Shown here: in pieces, positions 40,732 to 55,700 of the stretch
Position numbering within the stretch: position 1 is the first letter of the stretch
Layout: every line of letters starts with the position of its first letter
Source: Megamerina dolium
Taxonomy: Eukaryota > Arthropoda > Insecta > Diptera > Megamerinidae
Length of the DNA stretch: 64,000 bases
NCBI GenBank assembly: GCA_963854835.1
Contig: OY978526.1
Coordinates: 20,118,334 to 20,182,333 of the forward strand
Reading direction: 5' to 3'
The notes under the pieces: generated by a model
The model's input: the letters and a program-made list of their open reading frames with translations, nothing else
Told to the model about the DNA's origin: nothing
Databases searched by the model: none
Translations under genes and position numbers: made by a program

Positions 40732-43700
40732 ATACGAAAATAATGAGCAAAAAGGTTAAAAGCACCAGAAAACAAATCTCAAAGTATGACATGATTGAAT
40801 ACGACTACAACTACGTACGTAGTACTCATACTGGATACATTGAATAGACATGACATGAAAGTTGCAATTTTTTTGTCGATGACACTAATTGGCACTATCT
40901 ATGTATTCTTTTGTTGTTGTTGTTTTGTGTTTTTTTTTTTTTTGTAAATGATGAGAAAATGTGTAGAAATTAAAATAAATTGGTCGATTATGCTCAAATA
41001 TTTGTAAATTTTGTATATAAATTTATGAGCAGGTACTTCATGTGTTATTACAAAATTGAAGGCGGTGATCTGTTCAGAATTTTCAATCAAAAACATTTTA
41101 CTGCTCATCTGTATGTGTCATTGAGTTGAGACAATAAATATTTAAATTGACATTAATCCAATCACAATACGAATCATACGAGTCTGTTGTATTATAAACT
41201 ATTTTATTTATCACTAAATTGTCAATTGTCATGTTGCTTCCTGAATTGAAATTCCACTTTTGGAATAGTCTAAATACTAAGTATAAACTCAATTGCTACA
41301 AGATGTGCATACAAATGTTATGGATGTTCCTTTTGAAATGTCATACATGTATATACAATGCATATATACATGTATATATGCATAAAGGTAGTAAAAAAGC
41401 ATCCAGCAACATGTCATGTTGCTATCGCCAGTAAACACATACGCTATGTATGTATGACACTATGTTACATGACACGCAAAAGAACAGCAATCGTATGCAT
41501 TCAGAATACAAGCACATACAATGCTGGTCATGCGTGCTATGAATGTGAAGCAATTTGTATTTGGCTTTCATAAATTTTGGATGCAGTCGCTCTCGCCCCC
41601 TCCCCTGTAGCACTCTTTACAATTTTCTGTAAAAATATACGCGCGTATGGTAGAAGAAAGAATATCTCATTCGGTATGTTCATTGAGTGAGAGCACCGTA
41701 TGTATTGAATGTCGCAGTCATTCAGTCATTGTGGGCAGATGTCTGAATAATGCAGCCATATTTAGTAATATTAGATGCAAGAGCTAGCAAATTGTCACTA
41801 TATAAATAAATATATGTATGTATATATATTCGGTGGGGTTATATCACACATCTGTGTGTGTGTGTGTGTGTATATGTATACATAGCCTTCAGTGTTTGAC
41901 ATTGCAATGCAATGTCATGTTTAGAGCTCAAGTTTATGTGTATAACTATATGCACACGCAGAAGATTTATATTCAAGAAGATGACATTTGTGCAAATGTG
42001 GCAAATGTGCATAAAAATACCACTGTAATAACGGTATATGCGTTATTATTGCTGTTGTATTTAAATATGCAAATCGCATAATGATACTTTTTGATTTAAC
42101 TTACCGATGCAACAATTGTTACATAGTAACGCTGCACTTTTTCATAATCTATGGTTTTTGCCACAGTCACCTGTAAGAAATAAAAAAATTTGTATAGAAA
42201 CATATGGAAATTAATTTGTGCAAAAACAAAATGATATCAAATTAAAATCTATTAAAAATACAATACCGTAGACTATTTGAATTAAAGTTGAATGAATTAA
42301 TGTCGACAATTTGTTGCAATAATATCGAACAAATTTCTTGAAGTAATATTCAAATATTATTTGTCAATTTTGGTCAACATTATTGGAAAAATAAAAAAAA
42401 AATGTTGTAACGCTGGTTTCGATGTTATTGTAAACAATTTTGCAATAATATCGAACAAATTTTTTGAAACAATGTCTTCAATTGTTTGTCAATTTTTGTC
42501 AACATTAATTGAAAATGAAAAAAAAAAATGTTGTAACGCTGGTTTCGGTGTTATTATAAACATATTTGCAATAATGTCGACAAATTTTTCCATTAAAGAA
42601 TAATTTCAATATTATTGCAAAGTTTTCATAAATGCAGTGCTTGAGATATATTGTAAGCTGGACAAATATCAATGCTAGATAATAAGTAATAAATAATAAT
42701 AAATATGTAGAACTTATAGGCCTCGAGCTCCTCTTGAAGTACTGTTGTGCGTGTTACATTTTGGACAGCATTGGAAGGGACCTACATATATTAGCTGGTT
42801 CCGAACGGCAGAACCCTTGTGACGTCACTTTTCACAGCTTTGTCGCAGAGCTCTTTTAGAAGTTTTTAGAAGTTTATGGCAAATTGTTACTGTCGGAAGA
42901 ATTGCCAATTACTTGCCGACAGGTGGGCACCATTCGAAAGAAAAATCTTTTCGATATTAACGTTGTGCTTCAGGCGGGGATTGAAACCACGACCTTTAGA
43001 TCAGAAAGTCAACCCACTAATAACGGCACCCAAATGCTAAATAATACAAATCTAAAATCTTAAACGGCTACAAATTTAGTTGCAAATTAAAAATTGATAT
43101 TTCCCAATCTACAACAGTACAATCGGGAAAGTATGTGAAGTCGAAATATTTATATATGAGTTTTAATGAAATTTGGTCTTGGATTATTGTATTTGGAACT
43201 TGATAACAAAATTTCTAATGAATATTCTTATGAAATGAATTTAGAAGAATTCAAAATCCGTAAATTTGGAAGGATCTGTTTTTGCTGAAACATTTTCATG
43301 GTTTTTTGAAAAAAATATGAGTTCGCTGATTTATATGAAATTCTTGAAATAAAGTATTGCATTAATGTAGAAAATTTTTTAGCAATAATGTTGTTCACAA
43401 AAATTGCGAACATTATTGCAGAATTTTTTTTGCAATAATGTCGAAACTGCGATTTTTGCAAATTATAACTTTCATAATATTGCAATAATGCCGAAAAAAG
43501 TAAAATGTATTTTTTGCCTACAAAAATACGCATGTTCGTTAGATTGATTTTAATACTGCTATAATTATGGCATATTTCGACATTTTTCGTAAAAATTGTT
43601 GCAATAATGTCGAAAACATAAATCCACATGTTTCGTGTTATCGTGTTCGTATTTCATTATTTTGCAATAATGTCGAAAAAGTGACAAATACTTTCGATAT

Positions 43701-46700
43701 TATTCAAAACAATTTTCGAGACTATTCCCACAAAATTTCGACATTAATTCATTGTCAAATTAAATAATTAAAATAATGATTTATCTGAACAAAAAACTTA
43801 AAAGAGATTTCTTCACTCAATAGTCTGGATATTAACTTGACAACTTGGATGACATTAGATACAATGCTTTTTAGATATACAAAATGGGAAAAAAAAATAA
43901 AACTTTTAAATTCCACTCTACGTTAAATGCACTTTACTTATATATACATTTGCAATATGTAACAATTCACAGCAAAACTTACCTGTCCTTGATGTGGAAA
44001 TGATATGGCAAATGTACCATAACCATCGGCAATTGTCATTTTTTCATCTTCCGTTGTATTTGTATTGCCTTCGACAATAAAATATTCAACCAGACCATTG
44101 ACTCCAGCATCTTTATCGAGCGCTTGTATATTACGGAATATCGTTGTACCAACGGGTGTGCTCTGAAGAAGAAGGGAGAGATGGAAAATACACAATTAAT
44201 ATGATTGGTAAATAATATATTTCATCAATACAGCAGAATAGAAGAATCATGAAACAACTGCAGCATCGTATATAATTGAATGTTAAGTATGGTCAGCTAC
44301 AATCAATTATAATTATGTATGTGTGTGTGTGTGTGTGTGTGTGGTATGTAGTGTCTACTATATTTATATGAAATTAATTTATCACACGCAGACAGTTTCT
44401 GACTATAATCGGTGTGTATAGTTCTTAATTACTCGCATTGGGTATTGGGCTTCTATTGGCTTCTATTGCCGGCATACCAAATTTGTATATAGGAAATTCT
44501 TACCACACAGGTGCTTGCTTACACATACGATAATTGTGATTTCATTTCTATGATATTAAATCAAATTGTGTTCGCTTGTGCAATTATTACTTTATTTGGT
44601 GTTGAAATGCTAAATAAAGCATTTTAATTAACGATCATGCTGTGCCGTGCTGTTGCATATAAAAATGACATATGTCGCACAAGTTGTTTACTTATTTAAG
44701 TTGAGTATGGTGTGGTACCTACGAGACAAGTTGTAAGATATTTGCTAATATGTTGTATATATAAATGTTCACAAGTCACTATAAATTGACTATGAATCAC
44801 AAGTGATATACTAAACAATACTAGCAAAGTTCAACAAGACAATATATTTTTGAAATAGACTACTTTGCCTTGTTACGAGCACTGAGTAATTTGAACTCTC
44901 AACTCTTAAAGTAATTTCAAATTCATTGTTATTATTTTCTAAATTTGTCTTTGTCAGCAAACAAAAGTGAGAGAGAGAGAGAAAAAAAACGTATCGTTGC
45001 TGCTACTGTAATTTGAGTTGAAAATGTATTTTCTTGTTTAAAACGGTAGCTAACTATTAACACAATACACTACATACATATTTATCGAATTATTATCACC
45101 TTAAATGCTCTGAAGTTCATTAGGCTAAATTTCATTTAAAATAATCTACATTTTTTTTTTTCTAATCTCGCACAAAAGATCAGAAGCGATTTGTCCTCTT
45201 GTAAAAAAAAAAAAAAAAGATGAAAATCATAGCTATCAGAATGAATTATTACAATATTTCTATATATTTGTCATAATTTAACATATTGATCAATAAATTA
45301 TAAATTCTATTCAAAGCAGAAGGATATTAAAATGTTCGCATCGCCCAAATACCTCGAAAATAAACATAAAATATAGTGGTCAGACGGAAAAAAGAGATTT
45401 GAAAAAAAAAAAAAAAATAGTCAAAAGGCCGAACCCAAAAGGCATTAAATTTCGCACTACCACCACCGATATTGTTGTTGCTCATCATCGTATTTATGGT
45501 AGCCAAATTCATGGCATCCGCTTTGTTTGGAACGTTCCACATAATCGTAAAAAAAAAGAGAAGAATAAAAAAGGAAAAAGAAAAAAAAAAAAATGTGTCA
45601 TATTTGGTTTAAGCGACAACAGCCATATTTTGTTGTCATCGTTGTTGCAAGAGGCATCAAGTAGCTACGTAGTAGCAAACACAAAAGCCAGAAACACTAG
45701 TGCATAGTGGGTTTTTGTTTTCATCAATATCTATTTTCAAGAAATTTACTGTGTGGTTGATTCAATAGAATTTTTAAGAAAAATAAAACCTTGTTCTATC
45801 CAACAGTGCCTACCAAACAATTTGCAATTCTTTAGAGAACAATAGCCTTGCCTTGAAAAGCCTCTGAAACAGTTTGTGTTACAGCCGAGGGAAAGTAATA
45901 TCACAAGGGCTCTGCCGTTCGGAATCGGTCACTTCTAATACGAAAAATCGTAAAATCGAATGTTCCAAAAGAATTTGTTCGGAATCGGTCAGTTTAAGTA
46001 GTGTCGAATTATTAACTAAACTTGAAGGTTATATCCCATTTAGGAGAGTTATCCATTATATATAGATTCTAGAGCGATATTCAATAAAATTGGTTAATGT
46101 TTCTTTCAATACTTTAAAATGAATCCATAGAATGTTATGTATTAAAAATTATTGCGGTTACATCAAATCAGGTCGATTGAATGAATGTCGACAAATGAAA
46201 TCGAAAAATAAATTTTGTTTGTCCTATTTTCGACCTTATTGCAAGCATATTGCTATATTGTTAAAGCAGAAAACATGAGAAATTAGATTTTTGACATTAT
46301 TGTAAATATTTTTGCAATATTATCGAAAAAGTGACAAACATCTTGAAGTAATGTTATTGCAAATATTAAAATTCAATACAATGCGATTTTTCAATGTTAG
46401 TAAAAGAAAAGTGAAATAAATAATCGTGAACAAAAATTTGGCACGGATTTGGATTTTCGATGTGGTTGGAAAATATTTTCTGTACGGGGAAATGTAATTT
46501 TTACCAAAAATATAAAATGCATGAACTTGGATTTTCGATGTCATTGGAAAATTTTTGCAATAATGTCGATTATTTTCTGTATGGAGAAATGTAATTTTTA
46601 TCAAAAATATTTCAACAATATTTAATAATTGAAATAATGTTGAACAAAAGTGAATGAATTTGGATTTTCGATATTATTGGAAAATTTCTAAAATAATGTC

Positions 46701-49700
46701 GAATTTTTTATGTATGGAAAAAGGTAATTTTCGTAAAATTTCGATCCGACATTATTGCAATAATTTTCAAATAATATCCAATAATTGAAACAATGCCGAT
46801 TAAAAAGTGCATAAATTTTCATTTCATTCATTTCATTTTATTTGAAAATTTTCGAAATAATATCGAGTTTTTTTTTTTTTTGTGCATGAGAAAAAGACAT
46901 TTTTGCAATAATTTTCCAATAACATGCAATACTTGAAATAATGCCGATCAAAAAGTGCATAAAATTGAATTTTCGATATTATTGGAAAATTTTTGCAATA
47001 ATGTCGAATTTGTAAAAATTTCTTCTTAACAGTATGGGGAAATTGAAATAATACCAAATAAAAACGACATTTGTTTAGATTTTCGATATTATTGTAATAT
47101 TTTTGCAATAATATCTAATTTTTAATAAATGAAAAGATGTCATTTTTGCAAAAATTTCGTTTCGACATTATTGCAAAAAATTTTACAATAATATCGAATA
47201 CACAAATCCATGAATTTTGTGGATTTTTTTTCCATTAAAAAAATATTCAACATTATTGCAAACATTTTTAATATTTAATTTTCATTTAATTTTAATTTTG
47301 ATTTGATATTATTTAATGTACAACCAAATTTATTGACTCCCAATTTATGCTTCCATTTCCCAAGAAAGCAACTTTTTAATTATCATTTAAGTAAATTTTG
47401 ATTCTATATGAGTGTCGTATTAATTATAGTTTGAGCAATTAAATAAAATTTACATCTTAGCAGTATTGGATGGAAACCACTGTGCAGTGCCATCAGCATC
47501 TTTACAAATCCACCATTACCAGCAATAACAATAACAACAAAATTATGAAGAATAAAGAAGAAAACAAACACAAAGCAAAAAAAAAAAAAAAAAAAAATGA
47601 ACAGCAATAAATATACAAACACAGCATCAGCAATCAGCAAAAGTCGTAGTCGTCGCAGCAGCAATTTGAAACGTATGTGAAATATGAATTACAGTTGCCG
47701 GACAAGTCGTTTTAAGGTGTGCTGCAGTGGCGACAATATATTGTATATATACAATATACTAGTGACAGTGCGTTTATATACTATATTGCGTTAAACTTAT
47801 TATATTGTATATATGAGTACTTGATATGCTTGATTTTATTATTTTTTTTTTGTTGATTTTATGGTTGCGAAGAGAGAATGCATACAATGCATACGTTATA
47901 CAAATATTGTTTGTGTATATTGTAACGTAAATACGTAGTTCATCTTTACTCTACTCTACTGCACGACGACGACGGCAGCGACGAGTAGTTTCAACGAGTA
48001 ATCTACTAACTATATGATATTCGTTCTTCCACTTCTCGTCCTCGTCATCAACATTTGTATCGATAATATATTATATTATGATGAATAATTTATGAAGAGT
48101 ACAATTTTCAAGTGCTGCTGCTGTTGATATTGTTGTGGTTGCATCAATTTTGTAAATATTTGCACAACTCTTATACATACTACATACATACATGCGTATA
48201 TGTGATGTTCGAAAGGAGAGACTACCGATTGCTTTTATAATTTTTTTTGTTAATTTTTTTTTTTTTACAAGATGATTGTTTGACTATATATATTGACTAG
48301 ATATATTGACTATATTGATATATGGTATATGTATGTAAAGTAAAAGTGTGATGCGCTGTAATGGAGACAAATTTGGGACACGCTTTTCGTCATGAAATGA
48401 AGATATGTATGCTACGTTGTATGAAGAAAGTGCGTCGAATGCATTTTTTTGTATTAACTTTTTTATATATTTTATGAAATCAAATAAAATATCTTTTATG
48501 CATTCATATGAACTCCATTGAAATAGTAGATACTACAATAATTGCACATAAACTATTTGATCTGTTGATAATTTTAATTTTTCACAACTTAAAAGGATAT
48601 TGAAAAAAAAAAAATTGTTATTTGCTTTTTTAAAAACTCAATTTTAGTTGATTAGCCACATTTTACCATTATGAGAATTTTGTGCAAAAATTGTGAAAAA
48701 AATAATTGTACCAAAATTGTAGTAATAAGTATTTCTTTAGGTAGGTCAAAATGTCAAAATGTAACTTTTCGATAAGTGTTATTTATTTGTCTCTGTTGTT
48801 GCTTTGATTATTTCAGCATTTTTTTTTTTGCAAAAATATTTTTGTAAATTTTTTTGCAAGTTGCATTATGGTTGCTTTTGAGTTTTGCAATTTTGGGGCA
48901 TAAAAAATAGAAATAAAAAAAAAATGAAATAAATGCAACAACAACATGTTAGAGTATTGCACGAGTATAACTTTTCACATATTTGATATCCATTCAATAC
49001 ATATGTAGGTACCCATAATTTTGATATTTGTAACCAGTACTTGGGCGATTGTATTAAAAATGCTTTGCTTAGAATTTTTTTTTTAAACTGTCAATAAATT
49101 GAAATATATAAATAGTGAATTTATGTACTTGTGGTAAATATCATATAAAATATGCCTTTCATTCATTCATTCATACATTCATTTATACATGCACCACCTG
49201 CATGTCAAAGCATAGGTTAGAGCTGCTCACATGCATGAATATTTATACTTAAACGACAACAATGCACTTATCTGTTGTGCATATGTGGAAAAACTGATAA
49301 TATATTGAAAACATTTGATGTACAAATATATTAAATAAAATGTATGTATGCACCAGTGCCGTCTTAAGGTGTCGAGGGTCCCTAAATGAAATCTTACGAT
49401 ATGGGCGATAATAATTTAAATATAAATTCTAATTCTTGTAGGATAAAAATATAAGATTTGATAAAAAAAAAACTTCAAAAATAAAAACTGCTGAATTTTC
49501 TAAAAGTGTCGCTTGAAAGCCTTAAAGCTGGAAGCAAGTGGATTTTTATCATTTTTGGTAATAATATATTTAACCATAATATCTTGCCTCTAACGTGAAC
49601 AAATCTAGAATCGATTTTTATTAATATTTTCTCAATTGATAGTTTTATGCTTCTTTTAATAATCAAACTCTTTGCTTCCCTCCCCGCTAAAAATCGTTTA

Positions 49701-52700
49701 AACTATTAAGGGCTTTATTTATGATGACGGAAAAAAAAAATAAAAAAAACATTAAAAAATTAAAAAAAAATAAAAAAAATTAAAAAAATAAAATTAAATA
49801 ATAAAAAAATTATATTAAAAAAAAAATTAAAAAATAAAAAATAAAATTAAAAAAAATTTTTTTTAAATAAAAAAAATAAAAAAAATTAAATATTCTGAAT
49901 TTCTGATGTAGACAACACTTTTTTATATTCTTGTATTAGAACAATTTCGTATAACCACTAACGATAAAATTCGCACTATTTCGGCCTTGTCCGAAATATT
50001 GTTTTTAATTTATGCGATTCATTAAAGACACACATATACAAATATACGAATTTTTGGGGCCCTCCAAATTTACGTGGCCCTAACGTAAGTCCTTCAGCTC
50101 TTTCTCTCTACCCTAAACCGGCACTGATACATTTGCACTATATATTGTAAGTGTATGTAAAGACATACTTTTGTGAAGACATATTTATAGGAGCTGATGC
50201 TGCAACTTTAGTCGTGGCGTTTTTGAATGAAAAATTGAAAGCTAGTGCACTTCAAATAACTTTAATGATTTTATTCATGATGGTTAAATAAAAATAAAAA
50301 AAAAAAAAAACAAAATTAACAAAAAAAAAAAAAAAATTGCAATATTATGCTTTGTAAATCATTTGTTGCTATTCCTTATATTTGCAAAAGTCATCATTTC
50401 CTCCGATGAACTTATAAAATAAATCGGATCACATCGAAGCACCTTATCCAAGCGGAATGTTTATTTATTGCGAACATGTTCGATATATAACTTATGCTAT
50501 TTCTACTACATACATAGATAAACTAAATACAATTAAAATTGAAACAATTAAATTAATGGCCGACATTGTTGACTAATAATTTTACAATGTATGCGTTTTA
50601 TTTTGTTGACCATACGAAATTGCAATTTGAACAAAAATGCCCACAATGTAATATGAGCCAAATTGACATCATTTTTCAATACGATAACTACATCGCGCTG
50701 AAAAATTAATTACATGCAAAATGCAATTTGTTTACAACAATTTGTTTTGGACGACAAAAGAAAAATAAAATTGCAAAAAAATAGAAAAATAGTTAAAGTA
50801 ATAAAAATTTATTGAGAATATGCCAATGGACGAAACAAGACAAATATTATGAAGCTAATAAATAAATATAAATATATACTTGCATATATGTATGAATGAA
50901 TTTATATAGTATAAAGTGCAATAGTGCAATAAAAAAAAATTACTACGAACAAACAAAGGTAAACAAACGTTTAAGCTTTTGCCATGAACCGCTTATGTTA
51001 TGCAGCAGCACGAGCAACAGCAGCAGTAAGCAGAGTTGGCACACGTATGTGGTCCATTGGTATTAAAACGTAGTTGCGAGCAAATATCATGAGTATGTAG
51101 TTTCAATATTGATGATGCTGGTGCTGGTGGTGGTGGTGGTGGTACTGTGGTTATAGTAATAATGGTTGATGGTGAATGGTATCATGTAATTAAACACTTA
51201 ATCAAAAATGGCTACCTTATCCAATATGTTGTATGTAGTTTTTGAATTGGATTCAAATTATTCAAGTAGCTGAAAGTACTTTATATATATATATTCTGAT
51301 TATTTCTACATACTATACTTATATTGGAATTTCAAGTTGTATGCTTTTAAAAGTAGCCGAAATTGATTTTAAAGCTATCAGTTGGCTATACAATATTATT
51401 GGTATGCGTTTGTTGTTTTTTTCTATTTAAGCACCCACGAAATATTGAATTATTGTACATAATTTTATTGTAAAATTGTACAAAAATTGTTTATTTCAAG
51501 GTTATGCCTATTAGACATTGTGTAGCCAATTGATAGATTGATTGGAAGTGATTGGAATTGTTTAAAATTATAAGCTACAGATATTTCCATATATGTATTA
51601 TTATGTATGTTTTGAAAAAAAAAATTATTTTATTCTTTTCAGTGTAGTTGTTTATTAATTTATTTTTAATTAAGCATTTTTTTTCGCTCTCTTCAAAACA
51701 TACTCATTTATAGCAAGTATTGTGTATAAGTGATTCTATTGTAATATTGTAATTGATGGCATCATTATAAATATTATGCATAGTAGAATTAAATAAAATA
51801 TTTCTGTTGTTGTTTTTGTTTTTGTAATGCTTCAAATTAATTGAATTTTTGAAGCAACGAATGAAGCTTTCAAACCATCATTGTAATTCATATGTATACA
51901 GATTGGTGTGATGTCGGTACAAAACCAAAGACTTAAGACACAAACTTGATTTTGAAATGCATGAATAGATTTGCTTGTAGCAAATATTTACCAGCATATA
52001 ATTACATAATTATTATATTAATTAAATGTTATTTTAATTACGTATAAGTTTTATACATTGTACACTTAAAGAGTCAAGGATATATTGAATCTTTGTTTCC
52101 GTTCGAAACACTCAAAAGAAGAGCTTACAGGCACGGAACACTATGTGAATTATTGATTAGCATCACCAACTAAATTGAATTAGCTATGTCAATGTTGAAG
52201 ATTGGTTACTTATAAATATTTTTATAAATAACAATGAAATTGGATGAAAATTACACTCATGTCTCATATTAAAGTATGGTGCGGAATGCATTTTTGCACA
52301 TTTTGTGTATGAAAGTATATAAAGCTATAATGCTAAATTTCAGTATTTACGATGGTATTTACTAAAGAATGTTTAAATTTAAGAATGAAGCAAATTGGAT
52401 AAAAATTACGTCTATCTCCCATATAAAAGTATGTTACTGGATGTATATTTTTACAATTTGCGCATGAAATCATAAAGATATGGAGCTGACACTCGGTGTA
52501 TACGATACTATTTACTAACAAATGAACCAGTTTAAGAATGAACGTTGTCGGATGAAAACTGTGACTACGTCCCATACAAAAGTATTATTCCAGATGTATA
52601 ATTTTACAATTTACACAAGAAAATATTGCTTTATAAAGCTAAAATTTGATATATATATATAGCTACTTTTATGAGAGAAAAATTATATTCAAAAGTAGGC

Positions 52701-55700
52701 ATTATCGAATGAAAATCACAACTACCTCCCATACAAAATTACGTTTTCGAATGTCTATTTGCTACACGTATTTGTACACGAATATGTGAAGTTATGAAAC
52801 TGAAATTTAGCATATGTGAATATTTTTATTGTAGTAAGAGCATATTTGAAAATATGTATTATAGAATTAAAATTACAAGTACCTGTCATACAAAAATATG
52901 TTTTCGAATGTATATTTGCAGTAATTAATCACGCAAATATAAAGCTATAACACTGCAATTTGATATAAATAAGTATTTTTATCCACAAAAATTAATATCT
53001 AAAATTGGTTAAATTCGAATAAATATCAGACCTAGCTCCCATACAAAACTACGTTTTCGAATGATATTTGCAGTAATTAATCAAGAAAATATATAGCTAT
53101 AGCACTGAAATTTGATATAAATAAGTATTTTTTATCCCCAAAAATTAATACCTAAAATTGGTTAAATTCGAATGAATATCACAGCTACCTCCCATACAAA
53201 AGTACGTTTTCGAATGTATATTTGTTGTAATTGTACACAAACATGTGAAGCTATGAAAGTGATATTTGGCATGTGCTAATATTTTTATTGTAGCAAGAGC
53301 ATATTTGAAAATAAGTATTATCAAATGAAAATCAAGAGTACCTGCCATATAAAAATATGTTCTCGAATGTATATTTCTAGCAATTATGCAGGAAGATATA
53401 AAGTTACAGCACTGAATATCCGTATGCATTATTATTTTCATCAAATAATAATAATATATAAAAATGGGCGTTATCAAATGTAAATCACGCCTCCACCTTC
53501 AGTACAAAATTAAATTTTTTTCCGTTGAAATGTCTGTCCTTCAATCATAATCTAGCATATCGGAGCTGAAGTTAAATTTTTATTTGCATTTTTTTTTTTA
53601 CATTTTAATCATTCATTTTTTTTTTTAAATGTAATTATATTAATTACATATACTTTATCAAATAATGCATACATCATTTATTAAATGTTCATTTTTTTTT
53701 TATTTTGTAGTAGGTACCTACTAATTCTGTATATTTATATTATAGTAATTTTTAAATGAATTTAATAGATGTGTGTAAGTTTGATATATAAAGTCAACGC
53801 ACGTGAAAAAAAAATTTGTATATTAAAATTATGATTGTGGCATGGCATTGTCTTTGATCAATGATAAATGACGCATATGAATGAGACAAATGTCAAGGTA
53901 AAATTAATTGCTTTTTAATAAACGCCCAAAATGTCGTTGCAATTTATATAAATATTGATTTTAGAAATATACAGGGATAATTTTATATAATTTTTTCCAT
54001 TTAATTTTTGATTGATAAGGATATTTTCGATTTATCGATTTATTTCAATTTAACTAAAAATACTATGCTTTTGAATATCACATAAGAAGCAAATCTAGGT
54101 CCCTAGGAACTATGAATCCGTTGCCTAGGTAGTTTAGTCTAGCGTCTGGCCACAGCTGGGCAATTGCAAAGAACGTGTTCTGCTGTTTCCTGCTCTTCAA
54201 AACAGAGTCGACAGAGATCGTTGTTTACCACATCCATTTTCATCATGTGATAATTAAGTTTACAATAGCCTGTTAGTAGTTCAGTGTATAGCTTGATGTC
54301 TTTTCTGCTGAGGTTCAAGATAGCATCAACCTTAATGTGTTCAGGGTCAATGAATTTTTTCAACTGCCGCATGCCTGTTTGGGCTCTCCAGTAATCGGTT
54401 TTAGACTGCTTTTTTCCTTTTCACATATTAAGTTGTTCCTGAAGCTACATACTGTTTACCCCGCAGAAGGGTTCTGGTTCTTTTTGGCCAGTAAATCTGC
54501 CATTTCATTTCCTGCAAGCTCCTCGTGTCCCGGTATCCATATTAGAGTCGCAGAGTTTCACTTTGCTAAGCTATTGAGGAGTTCAAAGCATTCCCAGACC
54601 AACTTAGATTGGAACGAGAAATTCATTAGTGATTTTAGAGCTGCCTGACTGTCCGATAGAATGCATATGTTGGTTCCTCGAGTGCCCCTACGTAGACATT
54701 CTCTAACAGATAGCTCTAAGGCGTAGACCTCCGTCTGAAAAATGCAAGCTATTTTTTCCATTGCAATTGCCTTGAGGAAATTTGGCCCTACAAATCCCGC
54801 TCCAACACTGCCATCTTCCATTTTGGACCCATCAGTGTACCATGTGGCAGTGAGCCCTGTTCTAGAAATATTTCGTTGTTTCTCCACGCTGAGCGATCGT
54901 GAATGATCACTTCGAAGAGTGTAGAGAATATAAATTTTTTATCCATTCTGTCAAAGACTGTGAGGCCCGCTGAATTCCAGACTACGTCTAGAATCTTAAT
55001 ATGCCCTTTTAGGTTACCTTTTTTCAGGTGAATAGAGTTCGAAAGCCGCACTGGCTGCACTGGCTGCACTGGCTGCTGTCCTCTTAACCACAAGGTGTAG
55101 TGGATTGAGAACTGTGATTATTCCTTGAGCTGCTGTGGGGCTAGTTCTCATCGTTCCCGTTACGCTCAAACAGGCTATTCGATTATTTCGATCAATATTA
55201 TGACTTTGTATTGAGAAATAATATCATATGTCATATAAATAAAAAAAAATGACCAATAAAATTGTTACAATCGTGTATTGGCAAATATTTGCAAACATGT
55301 TGTTGAGTAATAAATGATCAATAAATCGACTATAATATCGATAGCAGTTATGATGATGTTAGTGAGTAACGAATTACAATTGCAAGCAATATTTATGTCC
55401 ATTATGAGGATGTGGTGGTGTTATAAAATTGAATATATTTTTAACAACTCATTAAAATTATATATATACTTTTGTTATATGTATGATAAATGGTTATTTT
55501 GAAGAGAGAAAAAGAATATATATTGTCACATTATGCATGACAATTTAATGACTAATAAATTGAAAGTAGCAAAGTGAATTAAAAAAAAAACAAAAAATTA
55601 TCAACAAAATGATGATTATTAAAATTGCAATAATTCGTTACATGTACTATGTACTATATGTAATTAATTCTATGGGATTATTTTCACCATAAACTAATTT

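Larger units (their letters stand above)
23947..42104 (-). other. 18.2-kb cadherin intron loaded with repeats
   Basis: This intron separates the EC2 mini-exon from the long exon. It has consensus ends (GTAAGT at 42099-42104, cag at 23947-23949). It contains a transposase remnant near 24.85-25.4 kb, the 154-bp arrays A and B, a GTCY element and many microsatellites, including (GT)n at 40701-40728 and near 41851-41871. The stretches 25.5-34.2 kb and 40.5-42.1 kb hold only AT-rich DNA with no gene I can support. Confidence 0.7.

Noticed and set aside
41830..42081. 87-residue plus-strand frame beside the cadherin mini-exon
   Set aside because: Contains a (TG)n microsatellite and stops before the exon; the real exon is on the other strand.
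42361..42603. 80-residue plus-strand frame with an internal repeat
   Set aside because: The repetition reflects the 127-bp tandem DNA repeat, not a protein.
45399..45707. 102-residue Lys-rich plus-strand frame
   Set aside because: Lysines come from poly(A) tracts; no family match and inside an intron.
54337..54648. 103-residue plus-strand frame
   Set aside because: Antisense of the LINE RNase H region.
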